8,108 nucleotides of DNA. It comes from an uncultured Clostridia bacterium. Lineage in GTDB: Bacteria > Bacillota > Clostridia > Christensenellales > Aristaeellaceae. Made by a program: the position numbers and the translations under genes. A model generated the notes under the pieces. It had not been told where the DNA came from and did no database searches. It saw only the letters and a program-made list of their open reading frames with translations. The number at the start of each line of letters is the position of its first letter. Position 1 is the stretch's first letter. Location of the stretch: contig CANQGC010000122.1 in the NCBI GenBank assembly GCA_947600345.1, forward strand, positions 1 through 8,108, written 5' to 3'. This document shows, piece by piece, positions 1 through 5,727 of the stretch.

Positions 1-7
1 GGGAGGG

Positions 8-136
8 GCCCCTGCCGTGAGGCAGCAGCGACGGCCCGCAGGGCCGCCGCTGACCGGAATCCCCAGTGGGGATTCCGTAATCCACGCCGTGAGGCGTCCA
101 CGTGCCCGGCAGGGCACCCTTGCCGCCGTGAGGCGG
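8..136 (+). repeat. Hairpin array A (six ordered small GC-rich hairpins)
   Basis: Six back-to-back inverted repeats are visible: 12-25 (CTGCC, loop GTGA), 26-52 (a 12-nt arm with one A.C mismatch, loop GCA), 56-76 (9 bp, loop AGT), 84-97 (ACGCC, loop GTGA), 102-117 (GTGCCC, loop GGCA) and 123-136 (CCGCC, loop GTGA). The same modules recur in the same order at 5403-5579. Identity is exact over 28 bp (8-35 with 5403-5430) and over 35 bp (83-117 with 5521-5555). The GTGA loops are GNRA-type only when read on the + strand, which suggests function as + strand RNA; that is inference. No ORF here is credible. I do not recognise a named repeat family. Confidence 0.8.
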
Positions 137-179
137 AACCCTGTGTTGCGAGTGCGCACAACGCCCTCGCGATGCGCAG

Positions 180-227
180 AAAAAAGGACGGATTACACGA
201 ATGCCTCCCGGCATCCGCAATCCGCCC
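180..227 (-). terminator. Intrinsic terminator of the SDF transporter gene
   Basis: On the minus strand, 16 nt past the transporter stop codon, a 9-bp outer stem (219-227 with 186-194, one G.U pair) encloses a second 5-bp hairpin with a GGGA tetraloop (ATGCC/GGCAT, 201-214). It is followed at once by six U residues (A-run 180-185 on the + strand). This is a standard Rho-independent layout with a branched stem. Another short stem, 236-254, overlaps the stop codon itself. Confidence 0.85.
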
Positions 228-242
228 AAGTCGCTGTCGCGC

Positions 243-1433
243 TTACAGCGCGACGTCTATCTTTTCTTCCTTGATGTTGTGCTTCTTCGCATACCCGGTG
301 AGCATCAGCGTCAGGGCGCCGTCGCCGGTGACGTTACAGGCCGTGCCGAAGGAGTCCTGCAGCGCGAAGATCGTCAGCATCAGCGCCGTGCCCGTGGCGT
401 CGAAGCCCAGCACCGAGGTGATCAGGCCCAGCGAGGCCATCACCGTGCCGCCCGGCACGCCGGGAGCGCCGATGGCGAACACGCCCAGCAGCAGGCAGAA
501 CAGCACCATCGAGCCCAGGCTCGGCAGCGAGCCGTATAGGATCTTCGAAACCACCATCACGAAGAAGGTCTCCGTCAAAACCGAGCCGCACAGGTGGATG
601 TTCGCGAACAGCGGGATGCCGAAGTCCACCATGTCGCTGCGGAGCACCTTGCTCTTTTTGGCGCAGCTCAGCGCCACGGACAGCGTGGCGGCGGAGCTCA
701 TCGTGCCGACCGCGGTGAGGTAGGCCGGACCGTAGTGCTTCAGCACCTCCATCGGGTTCTCGCCCGAGTAGGCGCCCGCGGTGCCGTAGAGCACGGCCAG
801 CCAGATGTAGTGACCCAGCATCACGATCAGGATCACCTTCACGAACACCGGGAACTGGCCGGTGATCGTTCCGTCGTAGGCCAGGCCGCAGAAGGTCGTG
901 GCGATGAAGAACGGCAGGATCGGGATCACGACCTTGGTCACGATCTGCAGCACGATCTTCTGGAACTCGTCCAGCAGCTTGATGACCGTCGTGGCCTTCG
1001 TCCAGACCGCGCTCAGGCCCAGCAGCACGGAGATCACCAGCGCGCTCATCACCGGCATGATCTGCGGGATGTCCAGCTGGAACGCCACCGCCGGCAGCTC
1101 CTTCAGCCCGTCCACGTTGCTGACGATGTTCAGGTGGGGGATGATGCCGAAGCCCGCCAGCATCGAGATCAGCGCCGCCAGGATCGACGACACGTAGGCG
1201 ATGATCAGCGCCACCGTCAGCATCCGCGACGCGCTGTTGCCCAGTTTCGTGATCGACGGCGCGATGAAGCCGATGATGATCAGTGGCACGCAGAAGTTGA
1301 TCAACTGGCCCATGATGTATTTCAGCGTCACGATCACCGTCATCAATCCCGCCGGGGCCACCAGGCCCACCAGTATGCCGATCACCAGCGCCAGCAGCAG
1401 CCGGAACGGCAGACTCTTGAATACCTTGCTCAC
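243..1433 (-). CDS. Dicarboxylate/amino acid:cation symporter (SDF/DAACS family)
   Basis: A predicted inner-membrane secondary transporter that couples uptake of a carboxylated substrate to Na+ or H+. I chose the GTG at 1431-1433 (396 aa) because AGGAG lies 10 nt upstream (1444-1448) and the protein then begins with a short basic N-terminus and TM1. The longer 430-aa reading from 1535 would add a non-conserved charged leader. Family landmarks, numbered from that GTG, are the serine-rich HP1 tip SSAATL (246-251), the HP2 tip GAPGVPGG (322-329) and the TM8 motif with D360, T364, N367 and D371. The position of the TM8 Arg that binds acidic side chains in GltPh (R397) is Gly363, and the NMDGT motif of TM7 reads HLCGS (280-284). 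An acidic amino-acid substrate is therefore doubtful and cation binding may differ. The gene is divergent from leuCDB, with its own terminator. Family assignment is firm; substrate is unknown. Confidence 0.93.
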   Translation of the reverse strand: MSKVFKSLPFRLLLALVIGILVGLVAPAGLMTVIVTLKYIMGQLINFCVPLIIIGFIAPSITKLGNSASRMLTVALIIAYVSSILAALISMLAGFGIIPHLNIVSNVDGLKELPAVAFQLDIPQIMPVMSALVISVLLGLSAVWTKATTVIKLLDEFQKIVLQIVTKVVIPILPFFIATTFCGLAYDGTITGQFPVFVKVILIVMLGHYIWLAVLYGTAGAYSGENPMEVLKHYGPAYLTAVGTMSSAATLSVALSCAKKSKVLRSDMVDFGIPLFANIHLCGSVLTETFFVMVVSKILYGSLPSLGSMVLFCLLLGVFAIGAPGVPGGTVMASLGLITSVLGFDATGTALMLTIFALQDSFGTACNVTGDGALTLMLTGYAKKHNIKEEKIDVAL

Positions 1434-1580
1434 CTTGAATTCTCTCCTCTCCCGATATTGTATTTCAAATCTTCTGAAGCGTTTCCCCGCGGCGCCGTGC
1501 GCCGCCCTGCATCCTCCCCCCTCGTCTTTCTCCATGTGTCCCTTTCATATCAATCCCGTGCCGGGATCAGCTCTCAGCTT

Positions 1581-1609
1581 ATTTTAACACAGGTGAACGA
1601 GCAATGCAA
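1581..1609 (-). promoter_or_regulatory. Candidate sigma-A promoter for the transporter (extended -10)
   Basis: Read on the minus strand, TTGCAT (1609-1604) is followed by a 17-bp spacer and TAAAAT (1586-1581), with TG one base before the -10 (extended -10). It sits in the AT-rich block at about 1575-1690, with A/T tracts upstream that could serve as an UP element. The implied leader is about 140 nt and contains a 6-bp hairpin at 1553-1567. No riboswitch class is recognised in it. Confidence 0.55.
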
Positions 1610-1847
1610 TATATTTTATCAAATTAGATGCGAAAATATAGGCATAATATCCAAATATATTTATTTTTGTAGGTTGAAATTCTTCGGCCAACGGGGAAAG
1701 TTTCGACGAGGGAACGCCTCGCCGGACCTGCCCTCGCGGACTTTGATCTTCGACCGGGCGCGGGACGGAGGGCGCGCGGGCGGGGCGGGCGCTCCGGGGG
1801 AGGGCCGTTATTTTTTCGAGTTTCGCAAAAGCGTAGCCAAAGCCTTC

Positions 1848-1876
1848 TTGACAGGATGCGCGCGAGTGGATATAAT
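1848..1876 (+). promoter_or_regulatory. Consensus sigma-A promoter of leuCDB
   Basis: TTGACA (1848-1853) and TATAAT (1871-1876) match consensus at all 12 positions and are separated by the optimal 17 bp. Transcription would begin near 1883 and give a leader of about 145 nt before leuC. A perfect promoter for a biosynthetic operon suggests that control is exerted by repression or attenuation rather than by a weak promoter (inference). Confidence 0.9.
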
Positions 1877-1886
1877 GCAAGGAGCG

Positions 1887-1900
1887 GGTAGAATTCTACC
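1887..1900 (+). promoter_or_regulatory. Perfect 14-bp palindrome at the leu transcription start (candidate operator)
   Basis: GGTAGAATTCTACC is its own reverse complement and lies 10 bp downstream of the -10 hexamer, overlapping the expected start site. A dimeric repressor bound here would block initiation or promoter escape. I cannot match it confidently to a known regulator box; it is not a good CodY motif. Being at the 5' end of the transcript it could also form a short RNA stem. Confidence 0.5.
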
Positions 1901-1934
1901 TATATAAGGATACCGATTCACAGGGCTGTCCCGC

Positions 1935-1962
1935 GCGCGGCTTGGTTGAGGCCGCGCTTTTT
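1935..1962 (+). terminator. Intrinsic terminator-like hairpin in the leuC leader (candidate attenuator)
   Basis: A 9-bp stem (1935-1943 with 1949-1957, one G.U pair) with a 5-nt loop is followed directly by five T residues (1958-1962). It lies about 75 nt after the predicted start and 65 nt before leuC, so full operon expression would need read-through. The 3' arm can pair instead with GCGCGGCC at 1976-1983, giving an alternative fold. No leader peptide with an ATG, GTG or Leu codon run and no complete T-box is visible upstream, so the trigger is unknown. Confidence 0.6.
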
Positions 1963-2027
1963 ACGCGGAGGCGGCGCGCGGCCCCGAGCCGGTCGATTCG
2001 GATACCACACAAGGAGGGAACCAATCC

Positions 2028-3287
2028 ATGGGAATGACGATGACGCAGAAGATCCTTGCCGCCCATGCGGGCCTGGATTCTGTGCAGCCGGGCCAGCTGA
2101 TCGAGGCGAAGCTGGACATGGTGCTCGGCAACGACGTGACGACCCCCGTGGCCGTAAACGTGTTCGACGCGGCGGGCTTCACCAGCATCTTCGACAAGGA
2201 CAAGATCTGCATCGCGCTGGATCACTACACGCCCTGCAAGGACATCAAGTCCGCCCAGCTCTGCAAGACCGCCCGCGACTTCGCCCGGCGCTTCCACATC
2301 AAGCACTTCTACGACGTGGGCCAGGTGGGCATCGAGCACGCGCTGCTGCCGGAGAAGGGCATCGTCGCCCCCGGCGAGCTGATCATCGGCGCCGACTCCC
2401 ACACCTGCACCTACGGCGCGCTCGGCGCGTTCTCCACGGGCGTGGGCAGCACGGACATGGCCGCGGGCATGGCCTCCGGCGAGAACTGGTTCCGCGTGCC
2501 CAGCGCCATCAAGGTCGAGCTCACCGGCAAGCTGCGCCCCTGGGTCAGCGGCAAGGATGTGATCCTGCACCTGATCGGCCTGATCGGCGTGGACGGCGCG
2601 CTGTACAAGTCGCTGGAGTTCACCGGCCCCGGCGTGGCGGAGCTCTCCATGGACGACCGCTTCACCATCGCCAACATGGCCATCGAGGCTGGCGGCAAGA
2701 ACGGCATCTTCCCGGTGGACGAGAAGACCGTCGAGTACGTGACCGGCCGCGTGGACCGCCCCTGGACGAAGTTCGAGGCCGACCCGGACGCCGAGTACGA
2801 GCGCACTGTCACCATCAATTTGGACGAGCTGGAGAGCACCGTGGCGCTGCCGCATTTGCCGTCGAATACGAAGCTGGCGCGCGAAGTCGCCGGCATGCCC
2901 ATCGACCAGGTGGTCATCGGCTCCTGCACCAACGGCCGCATCTCCGACCTGCGCGCGGCGGCTTCGATCCTCGAGGGCCGCAAGGTCGCGCCGGGCATCC
3001 GCTGCATCGTGATTCCGGCGACCCAGCAGATCTACATGCAGTGCATCGAGGAGGGCCTGACCCAGACCTTCGTCGAGGCGGGCTGCGCGGTATCGACGCC
3101 CACCTGCGGCCCCTGCCTGGGCGGGCACATGGGCTGCATGTGCGAGGGCGAGCGCGCCGTGACCACCACCAACCGCAACTTCGTGGGCCGCATGGGCCAC
3201 ACCAAGAGCGAGGTCGTGCTGGCCAGCCCGGCGGTCGCGGCGGCGTCTGCCGTAAAAGGCTGCATCGCCACGCCGGACGAACTTTGA
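2028..3287 (+). CDS. leuC: 3-isopropylmalate dehydratase large subunit
   Basis: With LeuD it forms isopropylmalate isomerase, which converts 2-isopropylmalate to 3-isopropylmalate in cytosolic leucine synthesis. It is 419 aa, the shorter archaeal/clostridial LeuC type of the aconitase superfamily (about 420 aa, against about 466 aa for the E. coli type). Landmarks are GADSHTCTYG (121-130) and the [4Fe-4S] cysteines C300 (in GSCTN), C360 and C363 (in CGPC). The ATG is preceded by AAGGAGGG (2011-2018) at 9 nt, which fixes the start. It is first in a leuCDB operon, transcribed from the promoter at 1848-1876 through a leader with a terminator-like hairpin. The related homoaconitase of lysine synthesis is an alternative for this subfamily, but the leuB neighbour argues for leucine. 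Confidence 0.96.
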   Translation: MGMTMTQKILAAHAGLDSVQPGQLIEAKLDMVLGNDVTTPVAVNVFDAAGFTSIFDKDKICIALDHYTPCKDIKSAQLCKTARDFARRFHIKHFYDVGQVGIEHALLPEKGIVAPGELIIGADSHTCTYGALGAFSTGVGSTDMAAGMASGENWFRVPSAIKVELTGKLRPWVSGKDVILHLIGLIGVDGALYKSLEFTGPGVAELSMDDRFTIANMAIEAGGKNGIFPVDEKTVEYVTGRVDRPWTKFEADPDAEYERTVTINLDELESTVALPHLPSNTKLAREVAGMPIDQVVIGSCTNGRISDLRAAASILEGRKVAPGIRCIVIPATQQIYMQCIEEGLTQTFVEAGCAVSTPTCGPCLGGHMGCMCEGERAVTTTNRNFVGRMGHTKSEVVLASPAVAAASAVKGCIATPDEL

Positions 3288-3302
3288 TAAGGAGGATGCG
3301 AC

Positions 3303-3794
3303 ATGAGCAGAGTCTATAAATACGGCGATAACGTCGATACGGACGTCATCATCCCCGCGCGCTACCTGAACAACACCGCGCCGGAGGAGCTGGCCAAGCA
3401 CTGCATGGAGGACATCGACGCGGACTTCGCGGGCAAGGTTCAACCCGGCGACATCATCGTGGGCGGCGCGAACTTCGGCTGCGGCTCGTCCCGCGAGCAC
3501 GCGCCCATCGCCATCCGCGCCTGCGGCGTGCGCTGCGTGATCGCGCCCAGCTTCGCGCGCATCTTCTACCGGAATTCCATCAACATCGGCTTCCCGATCC
3601 TGGAGTGCCCGGAGGCCGCGAAGGAGATCAACAACGGCGACGACGTGGACGTGAACTTCGATACCGGCGTCATCACCGACAACACCACCGGCAAGACCTT
3701 CCAGGCGAACCCGCTGCCGCCGTTCATCGGCCGCATCGTGGCCAAGGGCGGCCTGCTGTCCTACCTGAAGTCCAAGATCGAAGGGGAGGCGTGA
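3303..3794 (+). CDS. leuD: 3-isopropylmalate dehydratase small subunit
   Basis: This is the swivel-domain partner of LeuC; the two subunits close over the substrate and the Fe-S cluster. The length, 163 aa, is normal for the short LeuD that pairs with a 419-aa LeuC. Visible motifs are GDNVDTDVIIPARYL (8-22), whose C-terminal end begins the loop associated with substrate choice, and GANFGCGSSREHAP (55-68), the conserved substrate-binding signature. The gene starts 15 nt after the leuC stop, with AAGGAGG (3289-3295) 7 nt before the ATG, consistent with translational coupling in one transcript. No truncation or frameshift is seen. Confidence 0.96.
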   Translation: MSRVYKYGDNVDTDVIIPARYLNNTAPEELAKHCMEDIDADFAGKVQPGDIIVGGANFGCGSSREHAPIAIRACGVRCVIAPSFARIFYRNSINIGFPILECPEAAKEINNGDDVDVNFDTGVITDNTTGKTFQANPLPPFIGRIVAKGGLLSYLKSKIEGEA

Positions 3795-3797
3795 GAT

Positions 3798-4874
3798 ATG
3801 GGAACGTATAACATCGCGCTGGTGCGCGGCGACGGCATCGGCCCGGAGATCGTGGACAGCGCCGTGCGCGTACTGGAGAAGATCGGTCAGAAGTTTGGCC
3901 ACACCTTCCACTGCACGCCCTACCTGGCGGGCGGCTGCGCCATCGACGCCACCGGCAAGCCGCTGCCGGAGGAGACAGTGCAGGGCTGCCTGAACAGCGA
4001 CAGCGTGCTGCTGGGCGCGGTGGGCGGCCCCAAGTGGGACAACCTGCCCGGCGAGCTGCGCCCGGAGAAGGCGCTGTTGGGCCTGCGCAAGGCGCTGGGG
4101 CTGTACACGAACCTGCGCCCGGCGCGCCTGTATCCGGCGCTGAAGGGCGAGTGCCCGCTGCGCGCGGACATCGTGGACGAGGGCTTTGACCTGATGATGG
4201 TGCGCGAACTGACCGGCGGCATCTACTTCGGCGAGCGCGGCCGCCGCGACGGCGCGAACGGCCCGGAGGCCTACGACACCGAGGCGTACAGCGTGATGGA
4301 GATCGAGCGCATCGCCCGCGCGGCCTTCGACGCCGCCCGCAAGCGCCGGAAGAAGCTCATCTCCATCGACAAGGCGAACGTGCTGGAGACCTCGCGGCTC
4401 TGGCGCGAGACGGTGCACCGCATCGCGAAGGAGTATCCGGACGTGGAGGTCAGCGACATGCTGGTGGACAACGCGGCGATGCAGCTGGTGCGCCGCCCGA
4501 GCCAGTTCGACGTGGTGGTGACGAGCAACATGTTCGGCGACATCCTCTCGGACGAGGCGAGCCAGATCACCGGTTCCATCGGCCTCTTGCCGTCGGCCTC
4601 GCTGGGCGCGAGCCGCTGCGGCCTCTACGAGCCCATCCACGGCTCCGCGCCGGACATCGCCGGCCAGGACAAGGCCAATCCCCTGGCGACCATCCTCTCC
4701 GCCGCCATGATGCTGCGCTACGCCTTCGACCTCTCCGCCGAAGCCGACTGCATCGAAGCCGCCGTGGATCAAGTCCTCAACGACGGCTGCCGCACCGCCG
4801 ACATCGCCAGGGGCGAAACCAAAACCATCCTCGGCTGCCAAGCCATGACCACCGAAGTCCTAAACCGCATCTAG
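3798..4874 (+). CDS. leuB: 3-isopropylmalate dehydrogenase
   Basis: NAD-dependent oxidative decarboxylation of 3-isopropylmalate to 2-oxoisocaproate (4-methyl-2-oxopentanoate), the step after LeuCD. The length, 358 aa, is typical. Key features are GDGIGPE (11-17), NLRPAR (105-110), RELTGGIYFG (136-145), K192 in DKANVLE, and the Mg-binding aspartates D224, D248 and D252, the last two in FGDILSD. HGSAPDIAG (281-289) starts the NAD-binding loop. The arginine pattern fits isopropylmalate rather than isocitrate dehydrogenase. The ATG lies 3 nt after the leuD stop, and its ribosome binding site (GGGGAGG, 3783-3789) overlaps the end of leuD. It is the last gene of the operon; no leuA follows, and no U-rich terminator is seen close behind it. 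Confidence 0.96.
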   Translation: MGTYNIALVRGDGIGPEIVDSAVRVLEKIGQKFGHTFHCTPYLAGGCAIDATGKPLPEETVQGCLNSDSVLLGAVGGPKWDNLPGELRPEKALLGLRKALGLYTNLRPARLYPALKGECPLRADIVDEGFDLMMVRELTGGIYFGERGRRDGANGPEAYDTEAYSVMEIERIARAAFDAARKRRKKLISIDKANVLETSRLWRETVHRIAKEYPDVEVSDMLVDNAAMQLVRRPSQFDVVVTSNMFGDILSDEASQITGSIGLLPSASLGASRCGLYEPIHGSAPDIAGQDKANPLATILSAAMMLRYAFDLSAEADCIEAAVDQVLNDGCRTADIARGETKTILGCQAMTTEVLNRI

Positions 4875-4916
4875 GCGGGCGGGGCCTGCAGCCATCTGCT
4901 GCCGCGTTTAGGCGAC

Positions 4917-4951
4917 GGACTTTGGGCCCGTAGATCATGGGCCCAAAGTCC
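4917..4951 (+). repeat. 13-bp perfect inverted repeat after leuB
   Basis: GGACTTTGGGCCC (4917-4929) and its exact complement (4939-4951) flank the 9-nt loop GTAGATCAT. It begins 43 nt after the leuB stop. No T-run follows on either strand, so it is not a normal intrinsic terminator. It could still protect an mRNA 3' end or be the end of a mobile repeat. The loop shares TAGATC with the next hairpin. Confidence 0.8.
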
Positions 4952-4989
4952 TGCGGTGCGTTTCTCCAGGAACCAAAGTACGAAGCGAC

Positions 4990-5024
4990 GAAATCCAGCG
5001 CCATAGATCCGAGCGCTGGATTTC
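4990..5024 (+). repeat. 12-bp perfect inverted repeat
   Basis: GAAATCCAGCGC (4990-5001) and its exact complement (5013-5024) flank the 11-nt loop CATAGATCCGA. It has no U-tract. Stem length, total length (35 nt in both) and the TAGATC loop core resemble the 4917-4951 hairpin, although the stem sequences differ completely. Confidence 0.8.
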
Positions 5025-5402
5025 TGCGTCTGTGTATGGGGGCAGGCAACCAAAAGGAAACAAGCGCAGCAACGGAAGGAAGCGGAGCTCGACCACCGCC
5101 CCTTCCCCCGCGTCCCCCAACGCTGCGGGCAAAGCCCGCAGCCCCCCGGCCGCCGCGGCGCGTAACCGCGGCGTAACGAAAGTTACGCAATGCGAACTAT
5201 CCTCGGTACCCTCCGTTCTCCAACGCAACCTTGCGGACGCGGGGGTCGAGGTCCCCGCGTAACGTAAGCTTCGCAGCTGAACCAAGCTCGGTTCCTCCCC
5301 GGGTCCAGGGCCGCAGCCCTGGTCAGGAGAGGGAGGAGGGAATCCAAGGGGGAAACGGGGGACGCTTGACGTCCCCCATTCCCTCTTGGGCCGCCGGCAG
5401 GC

Positions 5403-5579
5403 GCCCCTGCCGTGAGGCAGCAGCGACGGCGCAAAGCGCCGCCGCTGAAGGGAATCTCCAGTGGAGATTCCCAACCCCATGCCGCCGCAAAGCGGCGGCA
5501 TGCGCCGTGAGGCGCATACTCACGCCGTGAGGCGTCCACGTGCCCGGCAGGGCACTTTCCCCCCTGCCGCCGTGCGGCA
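5403..5579 (+). repeat. Hairpin array B (second copy of array A with an inserted module)
   Basis: Modules are at 5407-5420 (CTGCC, loop GTGA), 5421-5447 (loop AAA), 5450-5472 (10 bp, loop AGT), 5479-5501 (10 bp, loop AAA), 5500-5517 (7 bp, loop GTGA), 5522-5535 (loop GTGA), 5540-5555 (loop GGCA) and 5565-5579 (loop CGT). They match array A (8-136) in order, except that 5479-5517 is an extra two-hairpin insertion. Between copies, the second module changes a C-G pair to G-C and the third changes C-G to T-A, and both stems stay intact. This indicates that pairing is maintained rather than primary sequence. Confidence 0.85.
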
Positions 5580-5590
5580 AGTCTCTTTTT
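5565..5590 (+). terminator. Possible intrinsic terminator ending array B
   Basis: The final 6-bp hairpin TGCCGC/GCGGCA (loop CGT, 5565-5579) is followed after six bases by TTTTT (5586-5590). The stem is short and the U-tract is displaced, so this is weak. It is, however, the only hairpin-plus-T-run between leuB and the insertion sequence, and would be the natural end of a leuCDB-array transcript. Confidence 0.35.
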
Positions 5591-5611
5591 ATCTTCAAAC
5601 ATCGGTTGCAA

Positions 5612-5628
5612 CACGGTCAGCGCATGAA
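5612..5628 (+). repeat. Left terminal inverted repeat of the ISAs1 element
   Basis: CACGGTCAGCGCATGAA pairs imperfectly with the complement of 6755-6771 (CAGGGCTTACGCATGAA). They match at 12 of 17 positions, with the inner 8 bases identical. It lies 100 bp before the transposase start codon, a plausible distance for an IS end. Confidence 0.55.
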
Positions 5629-5727
5629 TTAACGGTGCATCAAATATATTACAAATTTATTACCAAAAGGATTTTTAAGCAGACATGTCGAAGTAACGAA
5701 GTAAATATCCGAAGGAGAGTGATCGAG

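Larger units (their letters stand above)
4875..5402 (+). repeat. Gene-free hairpin-rich region downstream of leuB
   Basis: No convincing gene is present here. Inverted repeats follow one another at 4888-4902 (5 bp), 4917-4951 (13 bp), 4990-5024 (12 bp), 5122-5142 (9 bp, loop AAA), 5171-5188 (7 bp, loop GAAA), 5224-5235, 5237-5260 (8 bp), 5279-5294, 5305-5322 (7 bp, loop CGCA) and a two-level stem at 5336-5385. A 19-bp module at 5171-5189 recurs at 5257-5275 with 16 of 19 matches. Short ORFs here are low-complexity and lack ribosome binding sites. The region is probably transcribed as the 3' trailer of leuCDB (inference). Confidence 0.75.

Noticed and set aside
8..136. CRISPR array
   Set aside because: The repeated units are short hairpins with differing stems and no regular spacers of constant length; no cas gene is nearby.
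1434..1535. N-terminal extension of the SDF transporter to 430 aa
   Set aside because: The added 34 residues are charged and low-complexity, and the GTG at 1433 has a well-spaced AGGAG and aligns with the usual family start just before TM1.
1771..1816. Intrinsic terminator before the leu promoter (GC-rich stretch followed by TTATTTTTT)
   Set aside because: I could not draw a clean uninterrupted stem directly before the T-run, and no gene upstream on the + strand would need it.
1883..1957. Leucine leader peptide for classical attenuation
   Set aside because: There is no ATG or GTG start with a ribosome binding site and no run of Leu codons before the hairpin.
1920..1962. T-box riboswitch ahead of leuC (CAGGGCTGTCCCGCG recalls the AGGGTGGNACCGCG box)
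   Set aside because: Only about 10 of 14 positions match. The predicted leader has only about 40 nt before this point, which leaves no room for stem I and a specifier loop.
1896..4841. A 981-codon open frame on the minus strand opposite leuCDB
   Set aside because: Its product is a low-complexity A/R/V/H/D-rich sequence with no domain, and it lies exactly antisense to three well-conserved genes. High-GC codon use creates such shadows.
4777..5614. Several open frames of 60-190 codons in the hairpin region on both strands
   Set aside because: They are composed of repeat-derived, proline/arginine/glycine-rich sequence, overlap one another in all frames, and lack ribosome binding sites.
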